This document shows positions 22,720-34,872 of a stretch of 64,000 nt of DNA, in pieces (within the stretch, counting starts at the first letter, position 1; every line of letters starts with the position of its first letter). The notes under the pieces are model-generated. The model was not told the origin of the DNA. It saw only the letters and a list, made by a program, of their open reading frames with translations, and did no database searches. The translations under genes and the position numbers were made by a program. This DNA is from Thalassia testudinum (Eukaryota > Streptophyta > Magnoliopsida > Alismatales > Hydrocharitaceae), in the NCBI GenBank assembly GCA_037157565.1, contig JAZHRO010000036.1, forward strand, positions 129,402,001-129,466,000. Direction: 5' to 3'.

Positions 22720-25533
22720 TGATGAGAACCTCATCATGAGCCATAACTAGCTCATTTTGACCTAATACAAAGGATAAAAGCTCCTACATATCTCAAGGAA
22801 AGGCTTAACTCAGAGAATCCTGAGTTTGAGAAGAAAACAAGTCATAAGGGGTAAAAGTGCAATTTTACCAGTATAATCTGCATACAGGGTAATTCAGGGC
22901 CCAAACATAGGTCAAAGCAGCTTAATAAGAATAAAAGTGGGATGAAATGATCTAGCAAGGGCTACAGCACTTCCAAGAAACCAAATGATAATCTGTAACC
23001 CTAAAACAACCCACTTCAATTCACAAGGTTCGAGGCAAAGTAAAAATAGAATAAACCCTCTGAAATTCATAGAAAAATAATCTCTAGGGTTTAGAACCTT
23101 CAATTTGGCCTTTAGAACCCATTTTGACCTACATTGAGAACCATGCCCAATTAATAACTTAATTTGGGTTTTTGCGCAAATTGACTGGTCAAACAAGGTT
23201 TAATATGGAAATGAAATTCACCATCAGATTCCTTAGGTCCTAATTAGTCATGTATAAAAACTTGAGCCTAAGAAGAAACCTCCTTGACCGACTTTACACT
23301 TTGGTCCTCATATATTTACTCTTTGGCCCTCAACTTTTGAACCCTCGCATTTTGGCCCCTAACTCTCCTTCATTCTTTGCAATCAGGTCCCTCCTGCAAA
23401 ACCCTGCCAGCACCATGCTCCGGCGACCTTGCGCGGAGCATGGCGCCGCGCAGGGTGAGGTGGGGGACCTGGCAAGTAAACCGGGGGTGCCCTGCGTCGT
23501 CAGCCGTCGCAGGGGCACCCCCCTGGTCATTGTAGCCCACCATACCGGCCGTGCGAACGCACGGACGGTATGGGTTCGTGTTTCCGACCATTCTCCGGCG
23601 AGGGAGACACGTCGTCTCCCTCCGCCTTCCTCCCTGTTTCATCCCTATAAATACCCCCCGCTGCTCCACCGACCAGGGCAGCCTGGATCTGACGGAGAAA
23701 ACCCCCAACTTTCCTCTCTTCTCACTCCGGCAGACGCCCACCAGCTCCGGCGGTTCTTCCTCCTCCTCCTCTTCGCTCTGCCGCAATACCAGCAGCAGAG
23801 ACTTCTTCCCCTGCTCTTCCCGCGTCGCGCAATACCGGCGCGCGCTGCCTCTGCCCCGTCGTCACTGCCGTCCTCCCCCCACTGGGCATCGTCTTCTCCG
23901 GCGACAGTCGATACGACTGGCCTCCCCTTTCGTCCCTGCAAGTAAGCTAGAGTTACTCCCCTTCTTCTCCTCTTTCTTTCCCCGCTTTCAATTTAGTCAA
24001 TTAAGCCCTCGACCGACCCTGACCACCTTCACCCCCTTCGTCTCCGACCACCCTCCGGCGAGCCGCTCCCATCACCTCAGCGACCCACACGGCTCGCCAA
24101 CCACCGCAGGACCTCCGCCTCCTCACCCTGATCAATCTCCGCCCTACCACTTCCCCCACATCACCCTCTGCAACTCCACCGAACAGACCCATCCTCCGAC
24201 CCACAGTCCGACCTAGGGCAGCCCTCGCACACCACCCCGCGCCTCGCCACCACCCACACGAGCTTCGCCGCACCCTGGCGAAGCTCCTGGCACTCTCTGA
24301 TTAGGCCGAGAGGCCGTTTTCTTGTGGACAGGCCACCCGACCTCCGCCGCCATTGACGCGCAGGAGGACCTGCTTCCGCCTGCAGCTACAGGCGCGCCAC
24401 ACTCAGCGCCAAGCCCAGATTCACTCCCAGGCCTTGCGAGGAGTTTTGGCAAAACACCAGGTTCGCAGCCGAGGAAGAAAACTCCGCGTGACGCTGCCAT
24501 CTCCTGCTGAATTCCCCGCTGCGGGCGCGCAATTGAGGTGGGCCGTTTAGTCCCACCTCGGAAACGCCTGAAGAGCCGCAGCGACATAAGATGCAAAAGT
24601 GCAGTAGCCTTACTGCCTCAGTACACGGGGTGAGGTCCCCTTCACCCGCCCGGTTACCCGGTCTCGTCCGCGCTCACGCCCCGCGGACCTGACCCGAACC
24701 GACCCGACCCGACTCGACTGACCTGCACTCCTCGCCCACCACGCACGCCGGTGGGCCTGGACCCGGGCCTGACCCGAACCCGATTACCCGGTAGCTCTGG
24801 GAGAGCTTTCCCAAGAGTGGTTTCAGAGAGAAAGAGAGACGCGGGGGGGTGAGGGTAGAGTAGGTTTTGCTTCTGACAAGAAACTCTGAAGTGTGCAGGC
24901 GAAGAAGAAGACCCGCGGAAGAAGAAGTGCAGGCGAAGAAGAAGGAGCTGCACTGTAGCAAATGCCTGGTTAAGTCGTCGAAGCACCGGGTCAGACGACG
25001 GAAGGTCAGCAGCCAGAGCAGGAAAGAAGGCAGGCTGAAGAAAGAAAGAAAAGAAGAGCAACGGCCAAAGCAGAAAAAGAAGAAGAGAGGCCAAGACAGA
25101 AACCAAGGAAGAAGAAGAAAGAGATCTGAAGAGGAGCATCACCTCTGCAGAACGAAGAAGAAGAACAAGGAGCTCTGAAGAAAGAAGAACATCACCAAAG
25201 CAGGAACAACAGGAAGAAGAAGAAGAGCATCACCATTGCAGAAGAAGAACATCACCTCTGCAGAACAGAGAGAAAGAAGGAGATCTAAAGAAAGAGAGAA
25301 AGAAGAGCATCCCCTCTGCAGAACAAAGAGAAAACAACAAATTCTTTCCCTCTCTCTTTCTTTTTGTAAAAGAAACATGTATATCTCTAGAATACGACTT
25401 GCTCCCTGAGTTCGACCTCGGGAACTCTTTCATTTTCCGAGTAAAAAATTTATATTTGAAATGTTGGTAATAACCGGCTTTACTACAACGTTATAACAAA
25501 ACCAAAACCCGGTTGAGACCGACTTCAATTTCA
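22720..25533 (+). repeat. 3' LTR of A (2814 bp)
   Basis: It starts TGATGAGAACCTCATCA and ends CAATTTCA. It includes a 97-bp GC-rich double-hairpin segment (23419-23515) absent from the 5' LTR. The TATA box is at 23646-23653. Confidence 0.95.
23646..23653 (+). promoter_or_regulatory. TATA box in A 3' LTR
   Basis: TATAAATA, the copy of the 5' LTR box. It could drive transcription into flanking B sequence. Confidence 0.6.
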
Positions 25534-25538
25534 CAGAG

Positions 25539-25848
25539 CAAAGAACTGTAGCACATAACCTTTAAGATGTTTGATTTTGTAATCAGACGTCCATTTTTTT
25601 CATAAACTCTCCATTGTTTTATTTGCAAGTAAGCTCCATATACTCTTGCTTTGCATTCTTAATTTGATTTTGAGTAGTATCATGTGTTCAATTTGCATTT
25701 ATTATTGAGATTAGTGTGTGAATTCCATTTGCTCCCTGTGTTCGACCTCGGACTTTAAATTCGAGTAATAAAATTGTATTTGTTTTGAATGATTTTTCGG
25801 CTGTACTACGACACGATATTCTTAAATACCGATTTAGAGCTCCCAACA
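25539..25848 (+). repeat. 5' LTR of B, second segment
   Basis: The remaining 310 bp of the B 5' LTR after the A target duplication, ending CTCCCAACA. It carries TTTGCTCCCTGTGTTCGACC, the conserved block near the LTR end. Confidence 0.9.
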
Positions 25849-25851
25849 TTT

Positions 25852-25869
25852 TGGCGTCGCTGCCAGGGA
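25852..25869 (+). other. Primer-binding site of B
   Basis: TGGCGTCGCTGCCAGGGA, the tRNA-Asp complement with three changes. Confidence 0.82.
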
Positions 25870-27038
25870 GCAACGTGCAATTCACCATTATTCTCCACAT
25901 TATTTGATTATATTTGAGCACTAACTTACCCTATTTTCTTTATTTTGATTGTGCGAGGTACTTTACGAGGTGATCTCCCGCGTAAATCAACCACTCCAGG
26001 GTAGGTAACTTCTCTATTCTTCCCTAATCAACCTCCTAATCTTGAGAAGACAAAAAGGAAACAATCAATTAGGAATCACCTGCCTTCTTTTCATAGTAAT
26101 TATCATTTTAAAGGCAAAGCTTCCTAATTTGCGAAATTTTTTCAAATCTTATTGAAGTTGAAGGGATTCTATTTAGAGATCCTACCCCAAAATTCCTGTT
26201 CTTATTAGGGATTACGCTTAATTTCTAACCTCCTTGAACTATGCACTTCTTGTTTGAAGTCCAAGGAGAACATTTGTGAAAATCAAAGAGGACTAGGAAA
26301 TAAAACCAAATTAGGGTTTCTACATTAGGGTTTTGGAGTGCTAGTTCACACATGCCTGCATAAAAGGAAACAAACCCACCCGCATTTGTGTGCTACCCAA
26401 GCCCTTGATTGAAAAGATCTAATCAAGAAAAACCCTAAAAACAGGCTCTAAATGCACTTGAACCCTAAAATCCGTGGACCTAATAACTTGGGAGTCAAAT
26501 CAGGGTGATTTATAGGTCTTGATCTAGAGTCATTCTGCCATCTTTGGGGCAGGACAGTGAAGTTGGACTACATTGTAGGCCAACCAACCTCCAAATTAGG
26601 TCACAAGTTAAAACAACTGATAATTCAAGTGAAATCAAAGGCACAAATTAGGATATAAAACTGATAGACTTAAGAGGTCAAGTTATCCATTCTGGTCTAC
26701 CTGGACCCTCAGTGACAAGAGAGGTTGGGTGGGGGAAACCCTGTAACCCATGGGGGTGCTCTACCGTGTAAGGGTCTTTGCGGGACTCTCCCTCTCTAGC
26801 TGCCCAGGTAATTCTCAGGTGGACGACTTTCTGACCCAGGGGTATCATCTGCCTCGAACCTCTATAGTCATCCAAAAATATTTGGGTGCCTTGATTGGGT
26901 CAACATCACATCCAGTCCCTCATCCATTCTATTTAGAGCATACATAGATTTTCTTTGGGAGTCTCTATTCAAATCAAATCATTTCATTCTAAACTTGAAT
27001 TTTGATTCTACATCCTGATTCCACCATCTGATTAAAAT
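25870..27038 (+). other. Untranslated leader of B
   Basis: Non-coding. The block 26656-26907 is closely similar to 18844-19082 of A, and earlier parts match H and J. Confidence 0.75.
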
Positions 27039-29011
27039 ATGCAGCCTGGTTACTTAGGAAGACCATTCAAGAAACCTGAATCACAGAGATCCATGAGAGG
27101 TAGAATGATTGAGGATGCCCTTGAATTTTGTGAGATTGAGTACAAAACCTCAAAACTTGTAGAAGACATTCAGGTTAGTGTACCAACAACAACAACCTTC
27201 ATCATAAACTGTGCCCAATTGTTATTAACAGAAGCAACAAAAGAATCCACCTGGGATATTCTCATAATAGGATACATTGAGATAGAAAAATTGCATAACT
27301 TTGAATACCTCCAATGCATGATAAATCCTGTACCTTGGGAAAATCACCAAGATGATCTTGAAAAATGGGAAGAAATGATGAAATTGTTGAAACAAGTTAT
27401 CGATCAAAAATACCCGTACATGCCCCAAGTAGTTAATGAAACATCTTAGACTAATATTGAGGATCAACATGACTTCCCAAATCCCGAGTTTAAGGCACAA
27501 GGTTGTTGTGGATTCCCAACCCAGATGGAATATAAATGCCTGATCTTGAATTAGGTTGGGAAGTCCCAATTGCAGGAGAACACGATTTTGAGCTAGCCCT
27601 AGAAAACCAAAGTCCTGGTTCACCATGCATAGAATTCTGAGACTCCTGTAATGATGAGATTAAAATAGAACCTCTCAAGGGTGTAAATCCCACCCCTTAT
27701 TCTGATAAGGTGACCCTCGAAGGTAATTCTGACCTAGATTCTAGTAATTCAACCCACATCCTCAACCTAGAATCTGGATCTGAAACTTATTGGGAAGATT
27801 ACAAGGCCCTGTATGACGAAGATCAAAGTTTAAATTGGGATTATGATTCTGGGCCTTTGTTTGATGAATGTTTCTCTCCAACATCCCTAGAGATACAGAT
27901 TGATTTTTCGGAAGTCACGTCAATCTATGATACAGAAACCGAGGAGTTGGAAGAGTGGGGTTTTGATTGGATCTTTCCTACAAGCCTAGAACTCGAGCTC
28001 ATACCCTATAAGGACACCTTTTTAAGCTTAGAATCTAAGAATAGGCTAGACCCAAGTCAGGCTGCTGAGTCTACATCTTGTGATTTATTCTGTGGTGGAA
28101 CCTCTAATCTCGAATCAAACTCAGAACCTGATTCTCGCAATCTCTCCGACAATTTCAAATCTTACCATGATTTCGGAGAACCTTTATTTCCTGACAACTA
28201 CGAGCCAATCTATGACCTCAGCCCACATGATTCATTCTTTGACTCTGACTCTGAGGTCCTTGATCCCGAGATCACTGATTTAAATTCAGGTTCCAGTGAG
28301 ATGAAATCATTTCTTTTAGATCCTCAGGAATCAAAACCAGAAAATGCTGAAAGTGACTACAACCTAGAATTCGAATCTTTTCTTGACCTAGATCTTCTTC
28401 ATCCTATAAACACTCTTTAGGCATTCACTTTTGAATTTGATGGCCACTATGAGGACTCTCTAAATGAACCCACCTTTAATTCCTTTTTAGAGGAGCCCTC
28501 ATGCACAATTCTTATTGATGCCACCTCCTCTACATAAATAGAACCCATCCAAACCCGTTTTCAACCCCGACCAACAATCGGACTCAATTTCTATTCTGAT
28601 TCCCCTCTTACTGAGCCGATTGTAGATGATTCACCTCCACATCTTTATCGGGTTTTGGACATTGATCAGACCACAACTCATGCCCCAACATTCTCTGATC
28701 ACTCTTGTAGGGTTTCCGCATTATCCACTGATTATTTTGAGGATCCCTACTCTGACCAGGCTGATTCGACTCAGCCAAACCCTAGATTCACACCTCCATA
28801 TCATTCTGAGATCCATAGTATATGGTGGGTTCCACACTTCTTGATCTACATTTATCAATCCACCAGATTGATTGGGTTTCGGTTGCATCATCAGCCTGTT
28901 GATCTGAACAAGCACCTGGTTGGACTAACCAGGCTTTTGATCAAGGTGGTTGTCCTACAAAACTCAGCTGATTTGACCACTCCATCTCCATACCATTTCC
29001 CGCTCGGCTAA
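27039..29011 (+). pseudogene. Broken homologue of the 620-residue ORF in element B
   Basis: It starts MQPGYLGRPFKKPESQRSM and follows the A protein along its length. The first stop, a TAG at 27447-27449, replaces the TGG tryptophan codon of A. A frameshift follows near 27540, then stops near 27640, at 28418-28420 and near 28535. The best-preserved pieces are 27039-27449, 27710-28420 (with YDSGPLFDECFSPTS, SIYDTETEELEE and PIYDLSPHDSFFDSDSE) and 28655-29011 (with RLIGFRLHHQPVDLNKHLVG). A second copy of the same ORF in an independent insertion shows that it is a genuine family gene and not a chance frame. Function is unknown, as for A. Confidence 0.85.
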
Positions 29012-30625
29012 AGGCACTGAATTTAGCGCTTAACGAGAGGCAACCTATCATTCCAAAAACCCGAGATCCTTTTGATTATCCTTCTATACTTTATGTTTAT
29101 TGCACCCTGAGTTTAATTTTTAGAACAGTCAATCCCACCTCTAGTACACGTACCAAAGTTTGAAATCATCCACAACAGTCATTCTTGACCCGTTCGCCCA
29201 CCCGAGAAGCCTGTTCTAAAATCCCTAAAGCCAAACCTATTTCACAGCATCCGTTTACAATGAGGACATTGCAAAACTTAAGCATGGGGGTAGTAAAGTG
29301 CAAACATACAAAAATCAAAATTCAGAAGGGTTCTCACAAAAAAATCACATATTCCAAAAATACCAAAAAAATAGAAAATTGTGAAAAAGAATAAAAAAAT
29401 GGACGAGAAAAGAAAATTTTGAGGCCATACAAATTTTGAGGAGAAAAAGGGGAAGAGTGGAAAAATGTCAAAAAGGAGCACAAATTAAAAAGAAAAGAGA
29501 TAGTCATTAGTAAGAAATTAAGGGATTAATTGAATTCTAGACCATATCAAGAAAAAGAAAAAGAAAGAAGAAAAAAAAATGCCAATGAAACACAGAAGAG
29601 ATTAGTAGGAACGCTGATCTTAGGCCTCTTGGGCTAGACTCCTAGGCTTAAAAATTCAAATATCCGCTAAGATCTGGATAGTGCTCAAGAGGTTGGGGAA
29701 AATGCGAAGCTTAAGTATTAGGTTTGAGTCTTAAAGAATATTCAGCCTCGTTAACTGACCTCTGGTTTGCGAGACTCGGTAACCGAAGAACCCCAATCCA
29801 CACACAACCTGGTTCAGTGCACATAAGTATCAAAATCACGCAAATGCGCTTAAATTGTTCTGAAAAGTCGCCTAGATTAGGAGCAGCCGATCAACACAAA
29901 TTGATTTGGACGAGTTCCTGGTGCGAAGAGGCGGGAAATTCCCCTCGAAGATGCGCAATAACATATCGTCTCCTCGGTGCTTGTCTCCTAGGATATTTAC
30001 ATATCCTACCGGGGGCATGTAAGCACCTTATGCTGGTTCAAATGCCATGGGCGACATTATCACGAAATGTCGATTGCTAGGGTCTGGATTTAGCTACAGA
30101 ACGTCATGGGCAGGATTACCTCAAAATCTTGAAAGCCAGGGTTCTAGGGTTAGCCATGGGCGATGCTATCCCAAAGCATCGATTGCCAGGGACCCTTCGA
30201 GGATTGATGATGGGGACTAGGAATTCAATACAAACTGTGTTGAGAAGCCAATCCGAAGCTAGAAATAAAAAGAAAGGAGAGAAAACTCTCCAAACAAAGA
30301 AAATTCCTCTGTCTCTCTCTTACAAAAACGCACTGCAAACTGAACCGAAGCTAAAATAAGTTACAAGCACGAGTGTTTTAACTGCGGAGTTCAACGAACC
30401 TTAGGATAATTCTAGTGGGCCTTAAAAACCTTCACGGCGGACTGAGGCTAGAGTTGGTCAGGTCCGGATCTTGGTTGGTACATGAGTACCTCTAGGCCTA
30501 CTATTGACATTCTAACCTAATCTACATAAAGAAGCACACATCATAATTTTTGAACATCAAAAAGATTACATGGTCTAGAATTAAAGTTAAAACCTTAAAA
30601 TTTTGCTAAGGGACTAGCAAAAGCT
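29012..30625 (+). other. 3' non-coding interior of B
   Basis: No gene seen. It has the conserved post-ORF segment (29001-29046), the internal AGCATGGGGG copy (29281-29290, after AATGAGGACATTGC) and stretches similar to 21600-22700 of A. Confidence 0.7.
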
Positions 30626-30638
30626 AGGCATGGGGGTA
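30626..30638 (+). other. 3' polypurine tract of B
   Basis: AGGCATGGGGGTA directly before the LTR start at 30639. Confidence 0.88.
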
Positions 30639-32005
30639 TGATGGGAACACTATCATGAGCCATAACTAGCTCATTTTGATCCAATGAAGAGAATAAAAGC
30701 TCCTACATAACCAACTGGAGGTCCTAAGTCACTAAATAACCTTTTCTGAGAGAAAAGTAAAAAACTAGGGTTAAAACTGCAATTTTACCATTGTAGTACA
30801 ACAACAGGTTTTCTCAAGGGCTAAACACAAATCAAAAGGTCTTAAAAAGATAAAAAATGGGTTGGATCAGACAGAAAAGGATTCGTGTGAGTTCTGGGAA
30901 TTAAATGACTTCTTGTAACCCTAAAATAGACCCACTTGATTAAACAAGGTTTTGGTCAGGATAAAATCCACTTACACCCTCTAAAAATCATAGAAAAATA
31001 TTCTCTAGGGATTAGAACTTTCAATTTGTCCATTGGAACCTATTTTGACCTAGAATGGGGTCTCAGCTAGATATTTGCCCTAAATTGGATTTTTGCATAA
31101 ATTTCCTAGTCAAACGTGATCAAACCCAAAATCCAACTTCACCATTGGATTCCTTAGGTCCAAATTAGGTTTGTAACAAAATTTGGACCTAAGGGGAACT
31201 CATCTTGACTCACTTTACAAATAGGTCCAACATGATTACAATTGTACCCCTATCTTTCAAAACCCCTTACAAAATCCCCCTAGCTTCTTCATCATTCTTT
31301 GCAATTAGGTCCCTCTACCATTATAGTGGAGGAATCCTACTCTGGCGAACTTTAGAAGAAGATTCCTCCATGATTGCTCAGAGAATCCCTCTTAAAATTG
31401 GAAGGGAGATTCTCTGAGTAATCTCCTCCAACCTGAACCCATTGATGAGCCCTAATTTGTACCTAATCTCTCATGCAAATGCATGAGAGATTTGGGACTT
31501 TTTGAAGCTTCCATCTTCGGCCATCATACCTTGCTTGGAAGCTTGGCTTCCAAGCACAAATCCTTCCCCAGAGGCCCATTTAAGATGCCCCAGGTTCAAC
31601 CGCATCTCCCCAACTTGGAATTGAGTCAGAATCCCCCACATTCTTCTCTCCTCACCGGACACAATGCCTCCAGAAGCTCTGGCGGTTCCTCCTCCTCTCT
31701 CTTGTCACCCAACCACAATACCAGTGGTTGGGTTGTTTTCCTTTCATTCATCCGCGTTGTGCAACATCGGCCTACACCGCCTCTACCCTCATCTTCGTCG
31801 CTGCCTCATCTACGGAGATCTTCGTCTCCGACGTTGGCCATACTAGCCTCGACATCTCCCCTGTCCCTTTCGTGCTTAGATTAGGTTTGTTACTTCCCTC
31901 TCTCTTCTACTCCCGTTCCCTCTCTTTATTTCTCAAAAACACCCCTTGACGCTATTGATCACCATCACCTTCTCCACCTCCGGCAATCCCTCCAGCGAGG
32001 TGCCC
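30639..32005 (+). repeat. 3' LTR of B, first segment
   Basis: It matches 13033-14363 of the 5' LTR up to GCGAGGTGCCC, where C enters. The last five bases TGCCC are the C target site. The three U3 inverted repeats of the 5' copy are present with a few mismatches. Confidence 0.9.
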
Positions 32006-32612
32006 TGATGTAAACATGCTTACACTACTTAAGATGTCTATTTATGCATGTTCTTAAGCATAGGATTGCATTGCACGCTATAAATATTGCATAACATGCA
32101 TCATCTTGCATTTAGAGTAGTTTGCATAAAATGAAGGTTAATTATCTCCTTCTATGTTCATGGAAAGGGAAAACTTTTTATTGGGGCCTCGGATCGAAGA
32201 TCCAACTGTACAGATGTAATCAGAGCGACGATTGGAGTTCAACAACTTTAAGATCGCTCTAATCAAGAATCTATAGCATTAGATAGTGACCGGGGAACCC
32301 TATAAGATCAAGGGCCAAGATGGTGTGAATCCATACTTCAAACGACAAATTCGACTGCACAGATGGATTTGGATCGATGATCGCAGCCTAACGGCAAAAA
32401 AATCGACTCAATCCAACACCCGTGGCACCATCTACATCATCCAGAAGATGGACGGCCAAGATGGCGCCATGTGGTGCCATCTCAGCCATCCAACCGGCAC
32501 TTAGGACCGTCGCTGCCTCTCCAAAGAAAATCCAATGCATGATCTGGGCCGTTGGATCTTGATCCAACGGTTCTGATCGCGTGTTCAAAAGTTCGGCCGC
32601 CTGCCCATCCAC

Positions 32613-32677
32613 GCGTGCAGCGTAGTGGATAAGGCACTCGGTTGCCTTCAGAAGCGGGTTCGAATCCGCATGCACGG
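32613..32677 (+). other. tRNA-like module inside the C LTR
   Basis: It reads like a tRNA: arm CGTGCA (32614-32619), A-box-like AGCGTAGTGGATAAGG (32619-32634), a B box GGTTCGAATCC (32657-32667) and the closing arm TGCACG (32671-32676). Box spacing is tRNA-like. The anticodon arm is not clear and the T stem is imperfect, so this is probably a tRNA- or SINE-derived pol III module, not a functional tRNA gene. Equivalents sit at 52416-52478 and, on the minus strand, 36850-36920 and 49091-49165. Confidence 0.5.
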
Positions 32678-32927
32678 GCGAGCAGGTGCGAGGAGCGTCG
32701 GATCATCATCGAATGGCTGTGCGCGCCCGATAGCACTCACGTACCATTAGACGTGCGGCGAAGATGCGGCATCACACGCAATAAGGCACGCGGCTGATGC
32801 GGGCGATGGACGCATCTTAGCTGTTCGATCTTGCGATCGAACGGCAGAGATTTAAAGTGCATGAACACATGTTGAGGAGAGGAAGGCGAGTGGGCACGCG
32901 CGTGCCGCCCACGAAGGCCACGTTCGA

Positions 32928-32961
32928 ACCTTTAGCGACGGTTTTATAAGTCACTAAAGTT
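32928..32961. repeat. Inverted repeat ACCTTTAGCGACGG in C 5' LTR
   Basis: Arms of about 14 bp around an AT-rich loop, upstream of the TATA box. The copy in the C 3' LTR (52731-52764) has 13 of 14 arm positions paired; D copies are at 36580-36613 and 48835-48868. Confidence 0.8.
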
Positions 32962-33015
32962 CCTAAATTAATGCTTTTAGAGTTGTAATGCCAAATTCGC
33001 CCCACTCCTTGCAAC

Positions 33016-33022
33016 TATAAAA
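33016..33022 (+). promoter_or_regulatory. TATA box in C 5' LTR
   Basis: CTATAAAAGGAGACC; a strong TATA box about 55 bp after the inverted repeat. Conserved in all four C/D LTRs. Confidence 0.7.
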
Positions 33023-33689
33023 GGAGACCCCCTCCATATGAAATTCTCACACCTTCCTTCTCTTCTCTCCCTCTCCAAAGCTTAAGAGAAGCTTGTCCCA
33101 CACCCGGGATGCTTCTCGCGAGATAAAGTGAAATTTTTATTCCCCCTTTCGGAAGCGGATCCTGCGGCGACGATGACATGCTGCCCTATTCCCGTTCTTC
33201 CGCTTCATCCTCCTTTGTCCTGCTCCATCCTTCGTCCAGGCATTGTCCCGTCTGGCTGGTCCTCCAAGCAACCGTCGAGGAGGATATCTCTCTCCCCATT
33301 CTTTTTACTGCTTTCTAGAGTAGATTTACTGCTTTCTAGTGTAATCATTTTCCCGTTTCTATTCGTAATATTTAGTGTAATGAACAATCCTTTCGATAAT
33401 GAATTCCATGTGCATTCTATATCTCTTTTGATTTTTGTTTGTATTATTCTCTCTCTCTCTTTCTTCTATTTATTATTAATAGTTAGATAGTTCTAATCAA
33501 TTAATTTACTTCGTGACAAATAAAACAAATGCGTGTTTTTTAATCAAACGTCCGCCTCCCTGTGTTCGACTCGAGATTTTTATTCCGGTATAATTTCTAT
33601 TTGTTGAACACGAGTTATTTGCCTTCATACTACGACGATAGGGTTTCAAAACCAAACATGTTAGCGTAGCAACTCGACGTTCAACATTT

Positions 33690-33707
33690 TGGCGCTATTG
33701 CTGGGGA
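33690..33707 (+). other. Primer-binding site of C
   Basis: TGGCGCTATTGCTGGGGA, the tRNA-Asp complement with three changes. Confidence 0.8.
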
Positions 33708-34872
33708 GGCGACGCTCTTTGATTTTTTTTTCTTCGTGTTTTCTAACTTACAAATCATTTACCTCACTTCTCTCCTTTCTTATTGTTATTGTAGGTACTC
33801 TTTCGAGACAAGCAAAAGTGGTAGATTAGAGTAAAGTGCTGTAGAAGGTTTTGTAAGTTATCCCCCACCTCCCACCCATTAGATTTCATTCCACAACATA
33901 ATAACACAAACATTAATCAACCTAGGTGTTTTTATAAACTCTAAGGTTAGATTGTTTGTTGTTTGACACCTACACCCGCCCCAACCTCCACATTAGAAAA
34001 AAAAGAAAAATAAAAAAAGAATCTCACAGAGGTACACAACCTCATTTGATTTTCAAACTCAACCGGTAAACTGATCTTTGGAGCCGATACACACATCCAA
34101 ACACATAATTGAGTATAAATCAGATTAGGTAATCACTTGTGTGCCTAATTAAGTGGTGCAACAGGCCAATTGTTTGAGTTGATTGGGCCGCACCACTTCA
34201 ATTAAAATCAACTCATCAAGTAGCTGCCACATAGGTTCAACTTTTAAGGATTTACCATGCACTCCACATTCTTTTTAAGCTTTAAAGGAAAATATCTTCA
34301 CCTGTGCTTGCAAAACCTGGTGTGTCAACAAAACTTGTTTGAAAACACCTAAAGTTGAATCCTAAAAGCTACTAAGCAAGATGTGAACCCTAAAATTCAC
34401 CGCATCAAAAATAATCTTGCTTGAAAACCAATGGTTGTGCATGCACACACAAATCAATCAATCATTAAGGGCACAACCCATATAAAGGGCCCATCACATT
34501 CCATAGAACATTCAAACCTAGCCCTAAATAAAACAGAGTAGACATTGGCCTTAAGGATTCAACTCGCTCTTCAGAGCCCAGAATGAGATTATTTTCTATT
34601 AGTCTGTTACTACTGTTCAATCTGATGTCTAGCTATGGGAGCAGAATCAAACGATTGTGGCTGGGGGGTATACTAGGAACCGGAGGCGCAAGCCAAAGGA
34701 AGAACCTTCTCCCCAGTCCCTCCTAACTGGTTGGATTGAACAGACAGAAGTAGATCAAATCGTTCCTTTATCTCAAGACGGGTTTTGGGAGTCTGTAGGT
34801 CTTTAGGCTAGCCCACTTAAGGACAGGTTTGATTGCTTGTATTGCAGGGCACCTTTCTTCCTCCCGTCTCTC
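33708..34872 (+). other. Untranslated leader of C
   Basis: Non-coding. The segments 34340-34510 and 34600-34740 match the D leader in inverse orientation (about 47000-47360) and partly the E leader. Confidence 0.75.

Larger units (their letters stand above)
15480..25533 (+). mobile_element. Element A: complete non-autonomous LTR retrotransposon
   Basis: A is structurally complete over 10,054 bp. LTRs of 2707 and 2814 bp flank an interior of 4.5 kb, with a perfect TSD CAGAG (15475-15479 and 25534-25538). The empty site is preserved in the B 3' LTR near 54590, which reads straight through AAATCAGAGCAAAG. The order is PBS, leader, one long ORF, internal polypurine-like motif, 3' polypurine tract. 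No gag, protease, RT, RNase H or integrase motif is present, so reverse transcription and integration must have been supplied in trans. I counted about 13 substitutions plus four indels between the LTRs, so it is among the youngest insertions here. Confidence 0.95.
32006..33686 (+). repeat. 5' LTR of C
   Basis: It starts TGATGTAAACATGCTTACAC and ends CGACGTTCAACA. It contains a tRNA-like module, several long inverted repeats, a TATA box and the CCTCCCTGTGTTCGACTC block near its end. Confidence 0.93.

Noticed and set aside
32613..32677. A functional nuclear tRNA gene
   Set aside because: The T stem is imperfect, no clear anticodon stem and loop can be drawn, and the unit is part of an LTR repeated four times. 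Kept as a tRNA-like module.
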